From NCBI RefSeq assembly GCF_032586235.1, contig NZ_JAWHTD010000006.1, positions 1 through 64,000 on the forward strand: 64,000 nt of DNA, written 5' to 3'. Under the pieces are notes generated by a model. That model was given only the letters and a program-made list of their open reading frames with translations, was not told the origin of the DNA and did no database searches. Made by a program: the position numbers and the translations under genes. Every line of letters begins with the position of its first letter. The first letter of the stretch is position 1. Of this stretch, positions 51,868 to 62,453 are shown one piece after another. Source of the DNA: Aestuariicoccus sp032586235 (GTDB taxonomy: Bacteria; Pseudomonadota; Alphaproteobacteria; Rhodobacterales; Rhodobacteraceae).

Positions 51868-52932
51868 ATGCTGGACGCTACGAAATCCGCCGTCAGGCCC
51901 GCGCACGCGCCCACCGACCACCCCAAGGTCCCCGCCGCCAAGATCGGTATCCTGCTGGCCAACCTCGGCACGCCGGACAATTACGACTATTGGTCGATGC
52001 GCCGCTATCTGAACGAATTCCTGTCGGACCGCCGCGTCATCGACTATTCGCCCTGGCTCTGGCAGCCGCTGCTGCAGCTGGTGATCCTGACCAAACGCCC
52101 CTTCAGCTCGGGCGAGGCGTACAAGTCGATCTGGAACGAGGATCAGGGCGAAAGCCCGCTGATGACCATCACCAAGGCGCAAACCGCCAAGGTCGCCCAG
52201 ACCATGCAGCAGGAACACGGCGACCGGGTGATGGTGGATTTCTGCATGCGCTACGGCAATCCGTCGACCAAATCCAAGGTGCGGGAAATGGTCGAGGCGG
52301 GTTGCCGCAAGATCCTCTTCTTCCCGCTTTACCCGCATTACGCCGGGGCCACCTCGGCCACCGCGAACGACCAGTTCTTTCGCGCGCTGATGGACGAGAA
52401 ATGGCAGCCGACGGTCCGCACCGTCGATCCCTATTACGAACATCCGCTTTATATCGAGGCGCTGGCCCAGTCGATCGAGACCGCCTATGCCAAGATGGAA
52501 ACCCGCCCTGACATCCTGGTCTGTTCCTACCACGGCGTGCCGAAACGCTATCTGATGGAGGGCGATCCCTACCATTGCCAGTGCCAGAAGACGACGCGCC
52601 TGCTGAAGGAACGGCTGGGCTGGGACGACACCGAGATCTGCACCACCTTCCAGTCCCGCTTTGGCCCCGAGGAATGGCTGAAGCCCTATACGGTGGAAGA
52701 GGTCGCGCGGCTGGCCGAGGAAGAAGGCAAGAAGAACATCGCCGTCTGCGCGCCCGCCTTCTCGGCCGATTGCATCGAGACGCTGGAAGAGATCAACGAA
52801 GAGATCAAGGAAAGCTTTGAAGAGGCCGGGGGCGAGCATTTCACCTATATCCCCTGCCTCAACGACGACGATGCGCATATCAAGGCGCTCTGCGCGGTGA
52901 TCGACGAGAACCTCGAAGGCTGGATGGGCTGA
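51868..52932 (+). CDS. hemH: Ferrochelatase
   Basis: A 354-residue ferrochelatase inserting Fe2+ into protoporphyrin IX. Features are ILLANLGTPDNYDYWSMRRYL near the N-terminus, FFPLYPHYAGATSAT, the catalytic-His segment CSYHGVPKRYLMEGDPY and CAPAFSADCIETLEEI. ATG 51868 has AAGGA at proper spacing, while the ATG at 51862 is too close to it. A strong terminator follows. Confidence 0.95.
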   Translation: MLDATKSAVRPAHAPTDHPKVPAAKIGILLANLGTPDNYDYWSMRRYLNEFLSDRRVIDYSPWLWQPLLQLVILTKRPFSSGEAYKSIWNEDQGESPLMTITKAQTAKVAQTMQQEHGDRVMVDFCMRYGNPSTKSKVREMVEAGCRKILFFPLYPHYAGATSATANDQFFRALMDEKWQPTVRTVDPYYEHPLYIEALAQSIETAYAKMETRPDILVCSYHGVPKRYLMEGDPYHCQCQKTTRLLKERLGWDDTEICTTFQSRFGPEEWLKPYTVEEVARLAEEEGKKNIAVCAPAFSADCIETLEEINEEIKESFEEAGGEHFTYIPCLNDDDAHIKALCAVIDENLEGWMG

Positions 52933-52954
52933 CGCTCTCACCCTCTCCGGAATC

Positions 52955-52985
52955 AAAAAAGGCGGTGCCGCGGCACCGCCTTTTT
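52955..52985. terminator. Bidirectional terminator between hemH and the L,D-transpeptidase gene
   Basis: Perfect inverted repeat with arms GGCGGTGCC and GGCACCGCC around CGC-type symmetry, flanked by AAAAAA and TTTTT. It serves two convergent gene ends. Confidence 0.9.
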
Positions 52986-53004
52986 CATGTCCATTAACCA
53001 AAGG

Positions 53005-53604
53005 TCAGATCAGAAGCACCTGCGTGCCGATCTTGGCCATGCCGAACAGCTGCGCGATGTGTTCGTTGTAAAGACCGATGCATCCGTTCGACGACCGCCG
53101 CCCGATCTTGCGCGTGTCGTGGGTGCCGTGGATGCGGTAGTAGGTCCAGCTGAGATAGAGCGCATGGCTGCCCAGCGGATTGTCCGGCCCCGGGCCTACG
53201 AACTCCGGCCATTCGGGATTGCGCTTGCGCATCGCCGGGGTCGGGCGCCAGCTGGGCCCTTCGACCTTTCGGATCACCCTGGTGCGGCCGCGGCGCGTCA
53301 GATCCTCGGTCAGCGGCACAGACGAGGGGTAAAGGAAATACCGCCCATCCTCGTTCCAGAAGTGCAGCGCGCGCGAGTCGATATCGACCAGGATCGCCCC
53401 GTTTCTCAGGTTGCTGAAATACGGCTGCCAGTCGAGCGACCGGAAGCTCGAGATGTTGCGCTTGACCACGCGGCTCAGGTCGCGCTCGACCTCGGTGGTG
53501 CCCTCTCCATCGATGGCCTGCGCGATCGACGGTGTTCCAAGCAGCGCGGCCGATCCGGCCAGGAAGGCCCGGCGGCCGAAACGGTTACGGTTCTGGGTAC
53601 TCAT
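53005..53604 (-). CDS. L,D-transpeptidase (YkuD), Tat-exported
   Basis: A 199-residue protein with a twin-arginine signal (NRFGRRAFLAGSAALLGTPS) and a YkuD catalytic domain. The signature is HGTHDTRKIGRRSSNGCIGL with the nucleophile C175. Such enzymes form 3-3 peptidoglycan cross-links or attach proteins to the wall. No peptidoglycan-binding domain is present. It is convergent with hemH. Confidence 0.9.
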   Translation of the reverse strand: MSTQNRNRFGRRAFLAGSAALLGTPSIAQAIDGEGTTEVERDLSRVVKRNISSFRSLDWQPYFSNLRNGAILVDIDSRALHFWNEDGRYFLYPSSVPLTEDLTRRGRTRVIRKVEGPSWRPTPAMRKRNPEWPEFVGPGPDNPLGSHALYLSWTYYRIHGTHDTRKIGRRSSNGCIGLYNEHIAQLFGMAKIGTQVLLI

Positions 53605-53769
53605 GGCAACGCTCCTTACGGAATCACGATTTAGCTAACATAATATGGCTCGAATGCCGCAGTCGCAAATCAAACCCCCGTGGATTGGCAGGCTCACGCC
53701 GATGTGGGTTTGATAAGCCACGTCAGGCAAGGTAAGTCAGACCAGTCTCTAATGCACTGGCAAATTACC

Positions 53770-54342
53770 ATGACCCGCCTCTCGTTCATTTTCGCCCTGA
53801 TTTCCGTTGTTCTCATGGGCTGTACGACCGCTTCGTATAACGGAGGCGGGCAGTCGCGCGTCGGTGGGTATCGAATTGGCTCCGAAGACACCGGGCGGAT
53901 CCAGTTTCGGATGCTGGACGCGATCAATGCGCTGCGCAGCGCCGCCGGGGCGCCCGCCCTGTCGCTCGATGCCAAGCTAAACGCCGCTGCCGCGACTCAT
54001 TCGCGCGATATGTCGGTGCAGAACCGCCCGTGGCACTTCGGGTCGGACGGATCGTCGCCCATCGACCGGGTGCAGCGCGTCGGATACGAGGGCCGTCTGG
54101 TCAGCGAGGCGATATCGGAAACCTACGAGACCGAGCTCGAGACCCTGGCCGCATGGATGGAGGACCCGACAACCCGGGCCGTCGTTCTGGACAGCAAGGC
54201 AAAGGAAATGGGCTTTGCGTGGTATCAGGAACCCAACGGCAAGATCTGGTGGACCCTGGTCACCGGCACGCCCGATCGCGCGCCGATCTCGTCCTCGGTC
54301 GCGGATGTCGCGGCAAACGCCATCGAATCGAGCAACCTTTAG
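53770..54342 (+). CDS. CAP/SCP-domain lipoprotein
   Basis: A 190-residue protein with a lipoprotein signal ending LMGC (C18), then a CAP domain. The domain has MLDAINALRSAAGAPALSLD, AAATHSRDMSVQNRPWHFGS and a C-terminal KEMGFAWYQEPNGKIWW strand. CAP proteins bind lipids or act in envelope maintenance; the enzymatic role is unclear. It sits between two L,D-transpeptidase-fold genes on the opposite strand, suggesting a cell-envelope theme. Confidence 0.88.
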   Translation: MTRLSFIFALISVVLMGCTTASYNGGGQSRVGGYRIGSEDTGRIQFRMLDAINALRSAAGAPALSLDAKLNAAAATHSRDMSVQNRPWHFGSDGSSPIDRVQRVGYEGRLVSEAISETYETELETLAAWMEDPTTRAVVLDSKAKEMGFAWYQEPNGKIWWTLVTGTPDRAPISSSVADVAANAIESSNL

Positions 54343-54354
54343 GTCACGCCGCTG

Positions 54355-54873
54355 TCAGCGGTAGATGCTGATCGGCGTTCCGGTTTCCACCATCGCGTAA
54401 ATCTCGCGCATGTGCCTATCGGTCACCGCGATGCAGCCCCAGGTCCAGTCGCGCCCGCCGTCGGAATATTCCTTGGGCCGCCCGTGGATAAAGATGTCGC
54501 CCCCCGGATCCCGGCCCAGCGCCCGCGCCTCGGCAATGTCCCTGGCGTTGGGATAGGAAATCCCGAGGCTGAGGTAATAGCGGCTGTTGGGATTGCGGCG
54601 GTTGATGATGTAGTGCCCCTCGGGCGTCTTGCCGTCGCCCCGCACCTTCTTGTCACCCTCGGGGGCAAAGCCCAGACCGATGTTGTACTGCCGCAGGACA
54701 TTCTTGCCGTTCAGCAGATAGAGCCGCCGCCGGTCCTTCATGACGACGACCCGCGTCACCTTGGGCCCGCGATAGCCCGACGATTTGGTCGACGGGATCG
54801 GAACCGACTGCGCCGCGCAGCCCGAAACGGCGACCGACAGCGCCGACAGAACAATCCACCGTTTCGTGTACAT
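54355..54873 (-). CDS. L,D-transpeptidase-fold (YkuD) lipoprotein
   Basis: A 172-residue protein with a lipobox (AVSGC, C19) and a YkuD domain. It has VVVMKDRRRLYLLNGKNVLR, GFAPEGDKKVRGDGKTPEG and IFIHGRPKEYSDGGRDWTWG followed by the catalytic CIAV. This looks like the YafK/ErfK class, which can include murein-lipoprotein hydrolases as well as transpeptidases. ATG 54873 was chosen; a GTG two codons upstream is possible. Confidence 0.88.
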   Translation of the reverse strand: MYTKRWIVLSALSVAVSGCAAQSVPIPSTKSSGYRGPKVTRVVVMKDRRRLYLLNGKNVLRQYNIGLGFAPEGDKKVRGDGKTPEGHYIINRRNPNSRYYLSLGISYPNARDIAEARALGRDPGGDIFIHGRPKEYSDGGRDWTWGCIAVTDRHMREIYAMVETGTPISIYR

Positions 54874-54952
54874 GATCACTGCCCAACCACGTTTGCTCTT
54901 GTTTTGGGCGGCTCATATCATTTTTTCAGCGGTTCGCATACAAGGCGCCGCG

Positions 54953-55735
<783 letters not shown>

Positions 55736-55738
55736 GGA

Positions 55739-56956
55739 CTATCCTTTGAAACGCAGCGCGGCGACCAGTTCCACATGGGTGGACCAGCGGAATTGGTCAA
55801 CCACTTGCACCCACTCCAGCGCGTACCCGCCCGCGACCAGCGCCGCGCTGTCGCGGGCGAAGGTCACCGGGTTGCAGGACACATGGGCGACCCGTGGCAC
55901 GCGGGCCTCGGCGATCTGCGCCACCTGCGCCGCCGCCCCGGCGCGTGGCGGGTCTATCACCACGGCGTCGAAGGCTTTCAGTTCATCCGGCAAAAGCGGA
56001 TTGCGGAACAGGTCGCGCGCCTCATGCGTGACCTGTTTCAGGCCGGTGGCGTTGCGCCACCCGTGATCCAGCGCCGCCAGCATGGCCGCGTCGCCTTCCA
56101 CCGCATGCACCGGGGCGGTTTCGGCCAGCGGCAGCGAAAAGGTCCCGCATCCGGCGAAAAGATCGGCGATGCGCGTGGCGCCGTCCAGCGCCTCTTCGAC
56201 GCCGCTCAGCAACGCGGCCTCGCCCTCGGAGGTGGCCTGCAGGAAAGCGCCGGGCGGCGGCGTGACCTGCGCCCGGCCCATCCGCTGCGCAGGCGCGCGG
56301 CGCAAGAGCGACTCTCCGTCCCAGCTCAGCCGCGCGAGGTCATACTCGCGCGCCAGATCGGCCAGCGCCGAGCGCAGCGCGGCGTCGATGGGCTTGCCCC
56401 CCGTCACCGACACGTCGAGCCCCGCAAGGCTGTCGGTCACCAGCGCCGAAATCTCGCCCTTGCGGCTGGCCCCGGCCACCGCCAGCGCCTCGACCAGCGG
56501 CAGCGCGGCGGCGATCGCAGGGCGCACCAGCTGGCACTCAGGCACCGCGACGATCACGTCCGAGCGTTTCATGTGGAAACCGGCCAACGCGCCCTTTTTG
56601 GTGCGCCGCGCCGAAAAGACCGCGCGGCGGCGCGAGCGCGGCGGCGAGGTCACGATGCCCCGCAGCGGCGCCTCCAGCCCATGCGCGGCCAGCGCCTGCT
56701 GCACCACCTCGGTCTTCCAGTCGGCGGTGAACGCCTGGGTCGCGTGCTGCAACTGGCAGCCGCCGCAGGACCGCGCGTGGCTGCACGGCGGGCGCACCCG
56801 CTGATCCGACGGCGTGACGATCCGCGGCGCGGCCATGACGCCGTCAACCGTCTCGCCCTCGACCTCCTCGCCCGGCAGCGCGCCGGGGACATAGACGGGG
56901 CCCGGCGCGATCCCGTCGCCCCGATGCCCCAGACGTTCAATGTAAAGACGTTCCAT
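55739..56956 (-). CDS. 23S rRNA (uracil-C5)-methyltransferase, RlmC/RlmD family
   Basis: A 405-residue TrmA/RlmCD-family enzyme. Iron-sulfur ligands C58, C64 and C67 (CSHARSCGGCQLQH) plus a later Cys in VPECQLV are present. The SAM motif is IADLFAGCGTFSLPLA, and the catalytic cysteine is in HVSCNPVTFARD. The N-terminal TRAM-like part is short. It methylates uridine in 23S rRNA (m5U747 or m5U1939); which site cannot be told by eye. Confidence 0.9.
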   Translation of the reverse strand: MERLYIERLGHRGDGIAPGPVYVPGALPGEEVEGETVDGVMAAPRIVTPSDQRVRPPCSHARSCGGCQLQHATQAFTADWKTEVVQQALAAHGLEAPLRGIVTSPPRSRRRAVFSARRTKKGALAGFHMKRSDVIVAVPECQLVRPAIAAALPLVEALAVAGASRKGEISALVTDSLAGLDVSVTGGKPIDAALRSALADLAREYDLARLSWDGESLLRRAPAQRMGRAQVTPPPGAFLQATSEGEAALLSGVEEALDGATRIADLFAGCGTFSLPLAETAPVHAVEGDAAMLAALDHGWRNATGLKQVTHEARDLFRNPLLPDELKAFDAVVIDPPRAGAAAQVAQIAEARVPRVAHVSCNPVTFARDSAALVAGGYALEWVQVVDQFRWSTHVELVAALRFKG

Positions 56957-57002
56957 GCCGTGCCTTTTGCCCCGAGCAGGCCCGCGCGTCGAGAGGGCCC
57001 GG

Positions 57003-58835
57003 CTATTCCGCCGCTTCCTGCGCGTTCAGGAATCCGCCCGACTGCCGTTCCCAGTAGCGTGCGTAAAGCCCGCCGCGCGCCAGAAGGTCCTCATGCGTGC
57101 CGGTCTCGGCCACATGCCCCTTATCCAGAACGACGATCCGGTCCATGCTCGACAGGGTCGACAGACGGTGCGCGATGGCCAGCACGGTCTTGCCCTCCAT
57201 CACCCGGTCCAGCGCCTGCTGGATCGAGGCCTCGACCTCGGAATCGAGCGCGCTTGTCGCCTCGTCCAGCACAAGGATCGGCGCGTCCTTCAGGATCGCG
57301 CGGGCCAGCGCGATGCGCTGACGCTGACCGCCCGACAGCTTGACCCCCCGTTCGCCCAGATGCGCCGCATAGCCTTCGCGCCCCATGTGGTCGCGCAGGC
57401 CGATGATGAATTCATGCGCCTCGGCCTTGCGGGCGGCGGCAAAGACCTCTTCCTCGGTCGCGTCGGGACGGCCATAGCGGATGTTGTCCATGGCCGAGCG
57501 GTTGAACATGGCGGTTTCCTGCGTGACCATGCCGATCTGGCGGCGCAGGCTTTCCTGGGTGACATGGGCGATGTCCTGCCCGTCGATCAGAATGCGCCCC
57601 TTTTCGGTGTCGTAGAGCCGCAAAAGCAACGCCACCAGCGTCGATTTCCCCGCGCCCGAGGCCCCGACGATCCCCAGTTTTTCGCCCGGCGCGATGGTCA
57701 TGTCGATATGCTCGACCCCGCCGGTCCGGCGGCCATAGGCAAAGCCCACGTCCTGCAAGGCGATCTCGCCCCGGGGCACCGACAGTTCGGTCGCGTCGTC
57801 CTTGTCGACCAGCCGGTGCGGTGGCGTCAGGGTGCGCATGCCATCCTCGACCTCGCCCACATTGGCGTAAAGCGCCATCAGCGTGAAGCTGACCCAGCCG
57901 GTCATTTGCGCCAGCCGCAGGCTGACCGCGCCCGTCGCCGCGATATCCCCCGCCGAGATCAGCCCAAGCGACCAGTACCAAAGCGCGCCGCCCACCAGAA
58001 GCACCGGCAGAACCCCCGCAAGCGCCATCAGCGAAAAGCGGAAGAGCACCGACACCTCGCCATAGGCCAGCGCCTTGGCGCGCAGATCGCCCATGGCGTT
58101 CAGCGCCGCCTTGTCCTCGTGATCCGCATGGGCGAACAGCTTGACCGTCTTGATGTTGGTCGCCGTATCCACGATCTGCCCGGTCACCATGGCCCTTGCC
58201 CCGGCCCGCGCCTTGGACCGTTTGCGGATGCGCGGCATGAAAAAGCGGATCATCCAAAGGTAAAACACCATCCAGACCACGAGCCCCAGCGCGATCCGCA
58301 CGTCCACCGTGCCAAGCAGCAGGACCGCCCCGGCCACCGACGCCAGCGCGAAGAGCACCGTCTGCAGGATCTCAACCGTGGCGTCCGTCAGCGCCCGCGC
58401 CGTCTGCATTTCCTTCTGCGCGATGCGCCCCGCGAAATCGTCGTCAAAGAAGGTGACCGACTGGCCCAGCGTATGCCGGTGCAGCCGTTGCAGCACCAGA
58501 TTATAAAGGTTCGGCCCCACCACGAGGTTCTGCATCAGCGCATTCGTGCCAAAGAACAGTGGCCGTAGGACCATGAAAAAGATCAGCGAAAAGAGCAGAA
58601 TGCCCGTCTGGTCGCTGAACACCTCGCCCGCCGGGGCGGTCAGCGCGGCGTCCACTACGCGGCCCAGCAGCAAGGCGGCCATCACCTCGACCACTCCGGC
58701 CAGAACCGACACGATCCCCGCCGCGGCCAGCGCCGTTCCGCTGCCGCGCAGCGCCCAGCCGATGAACGGCATCAGCCGGCGCGGCGGCGCGCCGCGCGCG
58801 GGCGCTAAGGGATCGATCCAGTTGCTCGGCTTCAT
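57003..58835 (-). CDS. ABC exporter half-transporter A (fused membrane and ATPase domains)
   Basis: A 610-residue type IV ABC exporter. About six membrane helices (residues about 25-320) precede an ATPase domain with Walker A GIVGASGAGKSTLVALLLRL, signature LSGGQRQRIALARA, Walker B ILVLDEATSALD and the switch His in IAHRLSTL. The ATG overlaps the stop of the second half-transporter, so a heterodimer is likely. Lipids, peptides or drugs are possible substrates. Confidence 0.92.
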   Translation of the reverse strand: MKPSNWIDPLAPARGAPPRRLMPFIGWALRGSGTALAAAGIVSVLAGVVEVMAALLLGRVVDAALTAPAGEVFSDQTGILLFSLIFFMVLRPLFFGTNALMQNLVVGPNLYNLVLQRLHRHTLGQSVTFFDDDFAGRIAQKEMQTARALTDATVEILQTVLFALASVAGAVLLLGTVDVRIALGLVVWMVFYLWMIRFFMPRIRKRSKARAGARAMVTGQIVDTATNIKTVKLFAHADHEDKAALNAMGDLRAKALAYGEVSVLFRFSLMALAGVLPVLLVGGALWYWSLGLISAGDIAATGAVSLRLAQMTGWVSFTLMALYANVGEVEDGMRTLTPPHRLVDKDDATELSVPRGEIALQDVGFAYGRRTGGVEHIDMTIAPGEKLGIVGASGAGKSTLVALLLRLYDTEKGRILIDGQDIAHVTQESLRRQIGMVTQETAMFNRSAMDNIRYGRPDATEEEVFAAARKAEAHEFIIGLRDHMGREGYAAHLGERGVKLSGGQRQRIALARAILKDAPILVLDEATSALDSEVEASIQQALDRVMEGKTVLAIAHRLSTLSSMDRIVVLDKGHVAETGTHEDLLARGGLYARYWERQSGGFLNAQEAAE

Positions 58836-60676
58836 TCGGCGGCCTTCGTGTCGATATCGAGGAACCCGCCGGATTGACGCGCCCAGAACTGGGCATATAG
58901 CCCGCCGTGTTCCAAAAGCGCGTCGTGGCGGCCCTCTTCGACAACGCGGCCCTGATCCAGCACCAGAATGCGGTCCATATGGGCGATGGTGGACAGACGA
59001 TGCGCGATGGCGATCACCGTCTTGCCCTCCATCATGTCGTAAAGCGTGTCCTGAATCGCCGCCTCGACCTCGGAATCGAGCGCGCTTGTCGCCTCGTCCA
59101 GCAACAGGATCGGGGCGTTCTTCAGGATCACCCGCGCCAGCGTCACCCGCTGCCGCTGCCCACCCGACAGTTTGACCCCCCGCTCGCCCACTTGCGCGTC
59201 ATACCCCGTCCGCCCCTGCGGATCGACGAGATCGAGGATGAACTCATGCGCCTGCGCCTGTTTCGCGGCGGCGATCATCTGATCCTCGGTGGCGTCGGGG
59301 CGGCCGTAGAGGATGTTGTCGCGCACCGACCGGTGCAGCAGCGCGCTGTCTTGCTGCACCATCCCGATATTCAGCCGCAGGCTGTCCTGGGTGACATGGC
59401 CGATATCCTGCCCGTCGATCAGAATGCGGCCCTGCTCGACGTCGTAAAACCGCAAGAGCAACTTGACGAGGGTCGATTTCCCGGCCCCCGACCGGCCCAC
59501 CAGCCCCACCTTCTCGCCCGGCGCGATTGTGACCGAGATATTGTCGAGCCCGCCCGCCTCGCGCCCGTAATGATGCGACAGGTCCTCGACCCGGATCTCG
59601 CCCTTGTCCATCTCCAGCGGTCTGGCGTCCGGCGCATCGACCAGCGCGATCGGCTGCGAGATCGTCTCCATCCCCTCGGCCACGACGCCGAGCTGGCGAA
59701 AGAACGTGGTCAGCGCCCACATGATCCAGCCGGTCATCGCATTAAGCCGCAGCGTCAGCGCGGTCGCCGCCGCGACGGCACCGACGCTCGCCTGTCCCTG
59801 CATCCAGAGGTACACGGCCCAGCCCACGACCGACACGATGAGCAACCCGTTCAGCGCGACCAGCGATACGTCCATGATGGTATAGAGCCGCATTTCCACC
59901 TGAAACGTCTCGCGCGTGCGCTCGATCGCGTCCTTGGCATAGTCCAGCTCACGGTCGTGATGGGCGAACATCTTGACCGAATGGATGTTGGTATAGGCGT
60001 CGACCACGCGGCCCGTGACCTCGCTTCGGGCGTCCGAAGCGGCCTTGGACGCAGGCCCGACGCGCAGGATCACCCAGCGGATCAGCAGCGCATAGCCCGC
60101 CAGCCAGAGGATCAGCGGCGCCATCAGCCGCGGATCGGCCTGCCCCAGCAGCACCAGGGCCCCCGCCGCATAGGCCAGCGCAAAGGTGATTGCGTCGAAC
60201 ACCTGGAACACCGCCTCACCGGCGGCGGGGGGCGTCTGCATGATGCGGTTGGCAACGCGGCCAGCGAAGTCGTTTTCGAACCAGCCCACCGATTGCCGCA
60301 ACACCTGCGCATGGGCGCGCCAGCGTATCAGCGTGCCGAAATTCGGCATGATCGCGTTGTTCAGAACCAGCACATCCAGCGCCTGCAAGAGCGGACGCAG
60401 GATCAGGATGAAAAGCGCCAGCCCGATCAGCGCCGTGCCGTGCTGCTCCCAGACCTGGGCCGGGTCGCCCGCCAGAATGTCGACCACCCAACCCATCGCC
60501 GCGATCAGCCCGACCTCGACCGACGCCACCACCACCGACAGCAGCGCCGCCCATATGAAGACGCGGCGGAAAGGCTGCGAATAGTCGCGCAGGAACGGCC
60601 ACAGCCGCGTCGGCGGTGTGTCCGTGGCCTCATAGGGCGCATAGGGATCGACGAGTCGTTCGAAATACCGGAACAC
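58832..60676 (-). CDS. ABC exporter half-transporter B (fused membrane and ATPase domains)
   Basis: A 614-residue partner of the exporter above, with the same layout. Walker A is GLVGRSGAGKSTLVKLLLRF, signature LSGGQRQRVTLARV and Walker B ILLLDEATSALD. Both subunits keep the catalytic glutamate, so neither ATP site looks degenerate, unlike many heterodimeric exporters. The GTG start at 60676 has AGGAG upstream. Confidence 0.92.
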   Translation of the reverse strand: MFRYFERLVDPYAPYEATDTPPTRLWPFLRDYSQPFRRVFIWAALLSVVVASVEVGLIAAMGWVVDILAGDPAQVWEQHGTALIGLALFILILRPLLQALDVLVLNNAIMPNFGTLIRWRAHAQVLRQSVGWFENDFAGRVANRIMQTPPAAGEAVFQVFDAITFALAYAAGALVLLGQADPRLMAPLILWLAGYALLIRWVILRVGPASKAASDARSEVTGRVVDAYTNIHSVKMFAHHDRELDYAKDAIERTRETFQVEMRLYTIMDVSLVALNGLLIVSVVGWAVYLWMQGQASVGAVAAATALTLRLNAMTGWIMWALTTFFRQLGVVAEGMETISQPIALVDAPDARPLEMDKGEIRVEDLSHHYGREAGGLDNISVTIAPGEKVGLVGRSGAGKSTLVKLLLRFYDVEQGRILIDGQDIGHVTQDSLRLNIGMVQQDSALLHRSVRDNILYGRPDATEDQMIAAAKQAQAHEFILDLVDPQGRTGYDAQVGERGVKLSGGQRQRVTLARVILKNAPILLLDEATSALDSEVEAAIQDTLYDMMEGKTVIAIAHRLSTIAHMDRILVLDQGRVVEEGRHDALLEHGGLYAQFWARQSGGFLDIDTKAAE

Positions 60677-60718
60677 GGTACGGGCTCCTGCGGATTTGGG
60701 CGCAGTCTTTCCGATTCC

Positions 60719-61300
60719 CTAGAGGAAGACCATGACGGAAAACCCGGCCAGGGCGACGGCCATCGCCCGGTTGAACACGCGCCACGCAAGCGGCGTCGTC
60801 AACAGATAGGCAAGAAGCGCGCCCGCGCCAGTCCAGAAGAGGCAAACGCCCAGATTGATGCCCAAAAAGGCCGAGGCCAGCCGCAGCGCCTCGGACAGTG
60901 GCCCCTGCCCGCCGGGATAGGCCGAGGCGGCGGTCAGCGCGACCGCCCAGACCTTGGGGTTGACCCATTGGAACAGCACCGCCTCGACAAAGGTCATGGG
61001 GCGCGCCTCGGCTTCGGCGGTCTTGCGGCGCGCGTTCCACAGCCCCCAGGCCATCCACAGAATCCAGCCGCTGGCGAGAATGCTCAGCGTCAGTTTCAGC
61101 GCCGGATAGGCCAGGAGGATCGCCCCGATCCCCAGCCCGGTCAGACCCGAGGTAACGCCGACCCCGGCCGCGACCCCCAGCAGATGCGGCACCGTGGCGC
61201 GGAACCCGAACCGTGCGCCCGAAGACGTCAGCAAGATGACGTTCGGGCCGGGGGAAAAGAGACCCAGAAAGACAAAGAGGTAAAGCGGATCAACGCTCAT
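60719..61300 (-). CDS. LysE-family amino-acid exporter
   Basis: A 193-residue, six-helix exporter of the LysE/RhtB family. The signature FSPGPNVILLTSSGARFGFR is present near the N-terminus and FQWVNPKVWAVALT in the middle. It exports an amino acid or related metabolite. It overlaps the start side of the cca stop by 11 bases. Confidence 0.9.
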   Translation of the reverse strand: MSVDPLYLFVFLGLFSPGPNVILLTSSGARFGFRATVPHLLGVAAGVGVTSGLTGLGIGAILLAYPALKLTLSILASGWILWMAWGLWNARRKTAEAEARPMTFVEAVLFQWVNPKVWAVALTAASAYPGGQGPLSEALRLASAFLGINLGVCLFWTGAGALLAYLLTTPLAWRVFNRAMAVALAGFSVMVFL

Positions 61301-62453
61301 CTTCGGACGCCAGAAGCGCCTCGCGCGTCAGCGTAAAGCCCGAGGCGATCCACCGCGTTTCCAGCTCTTGCAGGCGGGCACCGAGGGCGGGCCCCTGATA
61401 CTCTGGCATCAGATCGCGCGCCTTGACCGGCAGTCGCGCGTTTTCGGCGGCTTTCAGCGCGACCGTGTCGGGCGCAGTCAGTGGAGTTTCGAGCATAGCG
61501 CTTCGCAGCGCGAGCGTCGAAAGCGCTGTCTGGATATCGTGGCGATAGGCGATCTCTGCCAGCGTCTCGGTGCCCGAAATCAGGCTCTGGTAAAGCGCAA
61601 CTCGCCTTTGCCGGTCCTTCGACAGGCGCAGCCCGACCGGATCGACCTGACCCAGCGATACCAGCCGCCGCACCGGATCGGCGGTCAGGCCCAGCGCCGC
61701 CTCGGCGGCAACCAGAGGACCCAAAGCGCGCGAATCGGCCCTCGGCATGATCCGCGTCAGGACGCCGGTCCGCGCCATGATCGCCACCGCCTGCGCCGGA
61801 TCGGGCGCGCCCAGAAGGCGCATCACCTCGCCGCCGATCCGTTCGCGCGACAGCGTCTCCAGCCCGTCCAGCGTGTCTGCAATTGCGGCCAGCGCATCGG
61901 CGTCGAACCCGGTCTCGGGGTCGGCGTACCAGGCGGTGAACCGGAAAAAGCGCAGCGTTCTCAGATAATCCTCGCGGATGCGAGTGGTTGCGTCCTCGAT
62001 AAAGCGAACCTTGCGCGCCTCGAGGTCGGGCAGGCCGCCCAGCGGGTCGATCACCGTCCCGTCAGCGCGCGCGTAAAGCGCGTTCATGGTGAAGTCGCGG
62101 CGCAGCGCGTCATCCTCGATCCGGGTCGAATAATGCACCACCGCGCGGCGGCCGTCGGTTTCCACGTCCTTGCGGAAGGTCGTGACCTCCAGCCCCTCGC
62201 CTTCGGTCACCACGGTCACGGTGCCGTGGTCGATCCCTGTGGGCACCGGTTTCAGACCTGCGGCCTCGGCCAGCGCAATGACCCGTTCGGGCACCGCATC
62301 CGTCGCGATATCCACATCCGACACCGGCACGCCCAGCAACGCATTGCGCACGCAGCCGCCGACGACCAGCGCCTGATGCCCGGCGTCCGTCAGCAGGTTC
62401 AGAACCCGCTGCGTGGCCGGGGCCGTCAGCCAATCGCCGGTGACGCGGGTCAT
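61290..62453 (-). CDS. cca: CCA tRNA nucleotidyltransferase
   Basis: A 387-residue class II nucleotidyltransferase. The head domain has VVGGCVRNALLGVPVSDVDI, GIDHGTVTVV and DALRRDFTMNALYA. The neck and body follow with RIREDYLRTLRFFRFTAWYA. It adds or repairs the 3' CCA of tRNA. The ATG overlaps the NUDIX gene stop. Confidence 0.95.
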   Translation of the reverse strand: MTRVTGDWLTAPATQRVLNLLTDAGHQALVVGGCVRNALLGVPVSDVDIATDAVPERVIALAEAAGLKPVPTGIDHGTVTVVTEGEGLEVTTFRKDVETDGRRAVVHYSTRIEDDALRRDFTMNALYARADGTVIDPLGGLPDLEARKVRFIEDATTRIREDYLRTLRFFRFTAWYADPETGFDADALAAIADTLDGLETLSRERIGGEVMRLLGAPDPAQAVAIMARTGVLTRIMPRADSRALGPLVAAEAALGLTADPVRRLVSLGQVDPVGLRLSKDRQRRVALYQSLISGTETLAEIAYRHDIQTALSTLALRSAMLETPLTAPDTVALKAAENARLPVKARDLMPEYQGPALGARLQELETRWIASGFTLTREALLASEDER

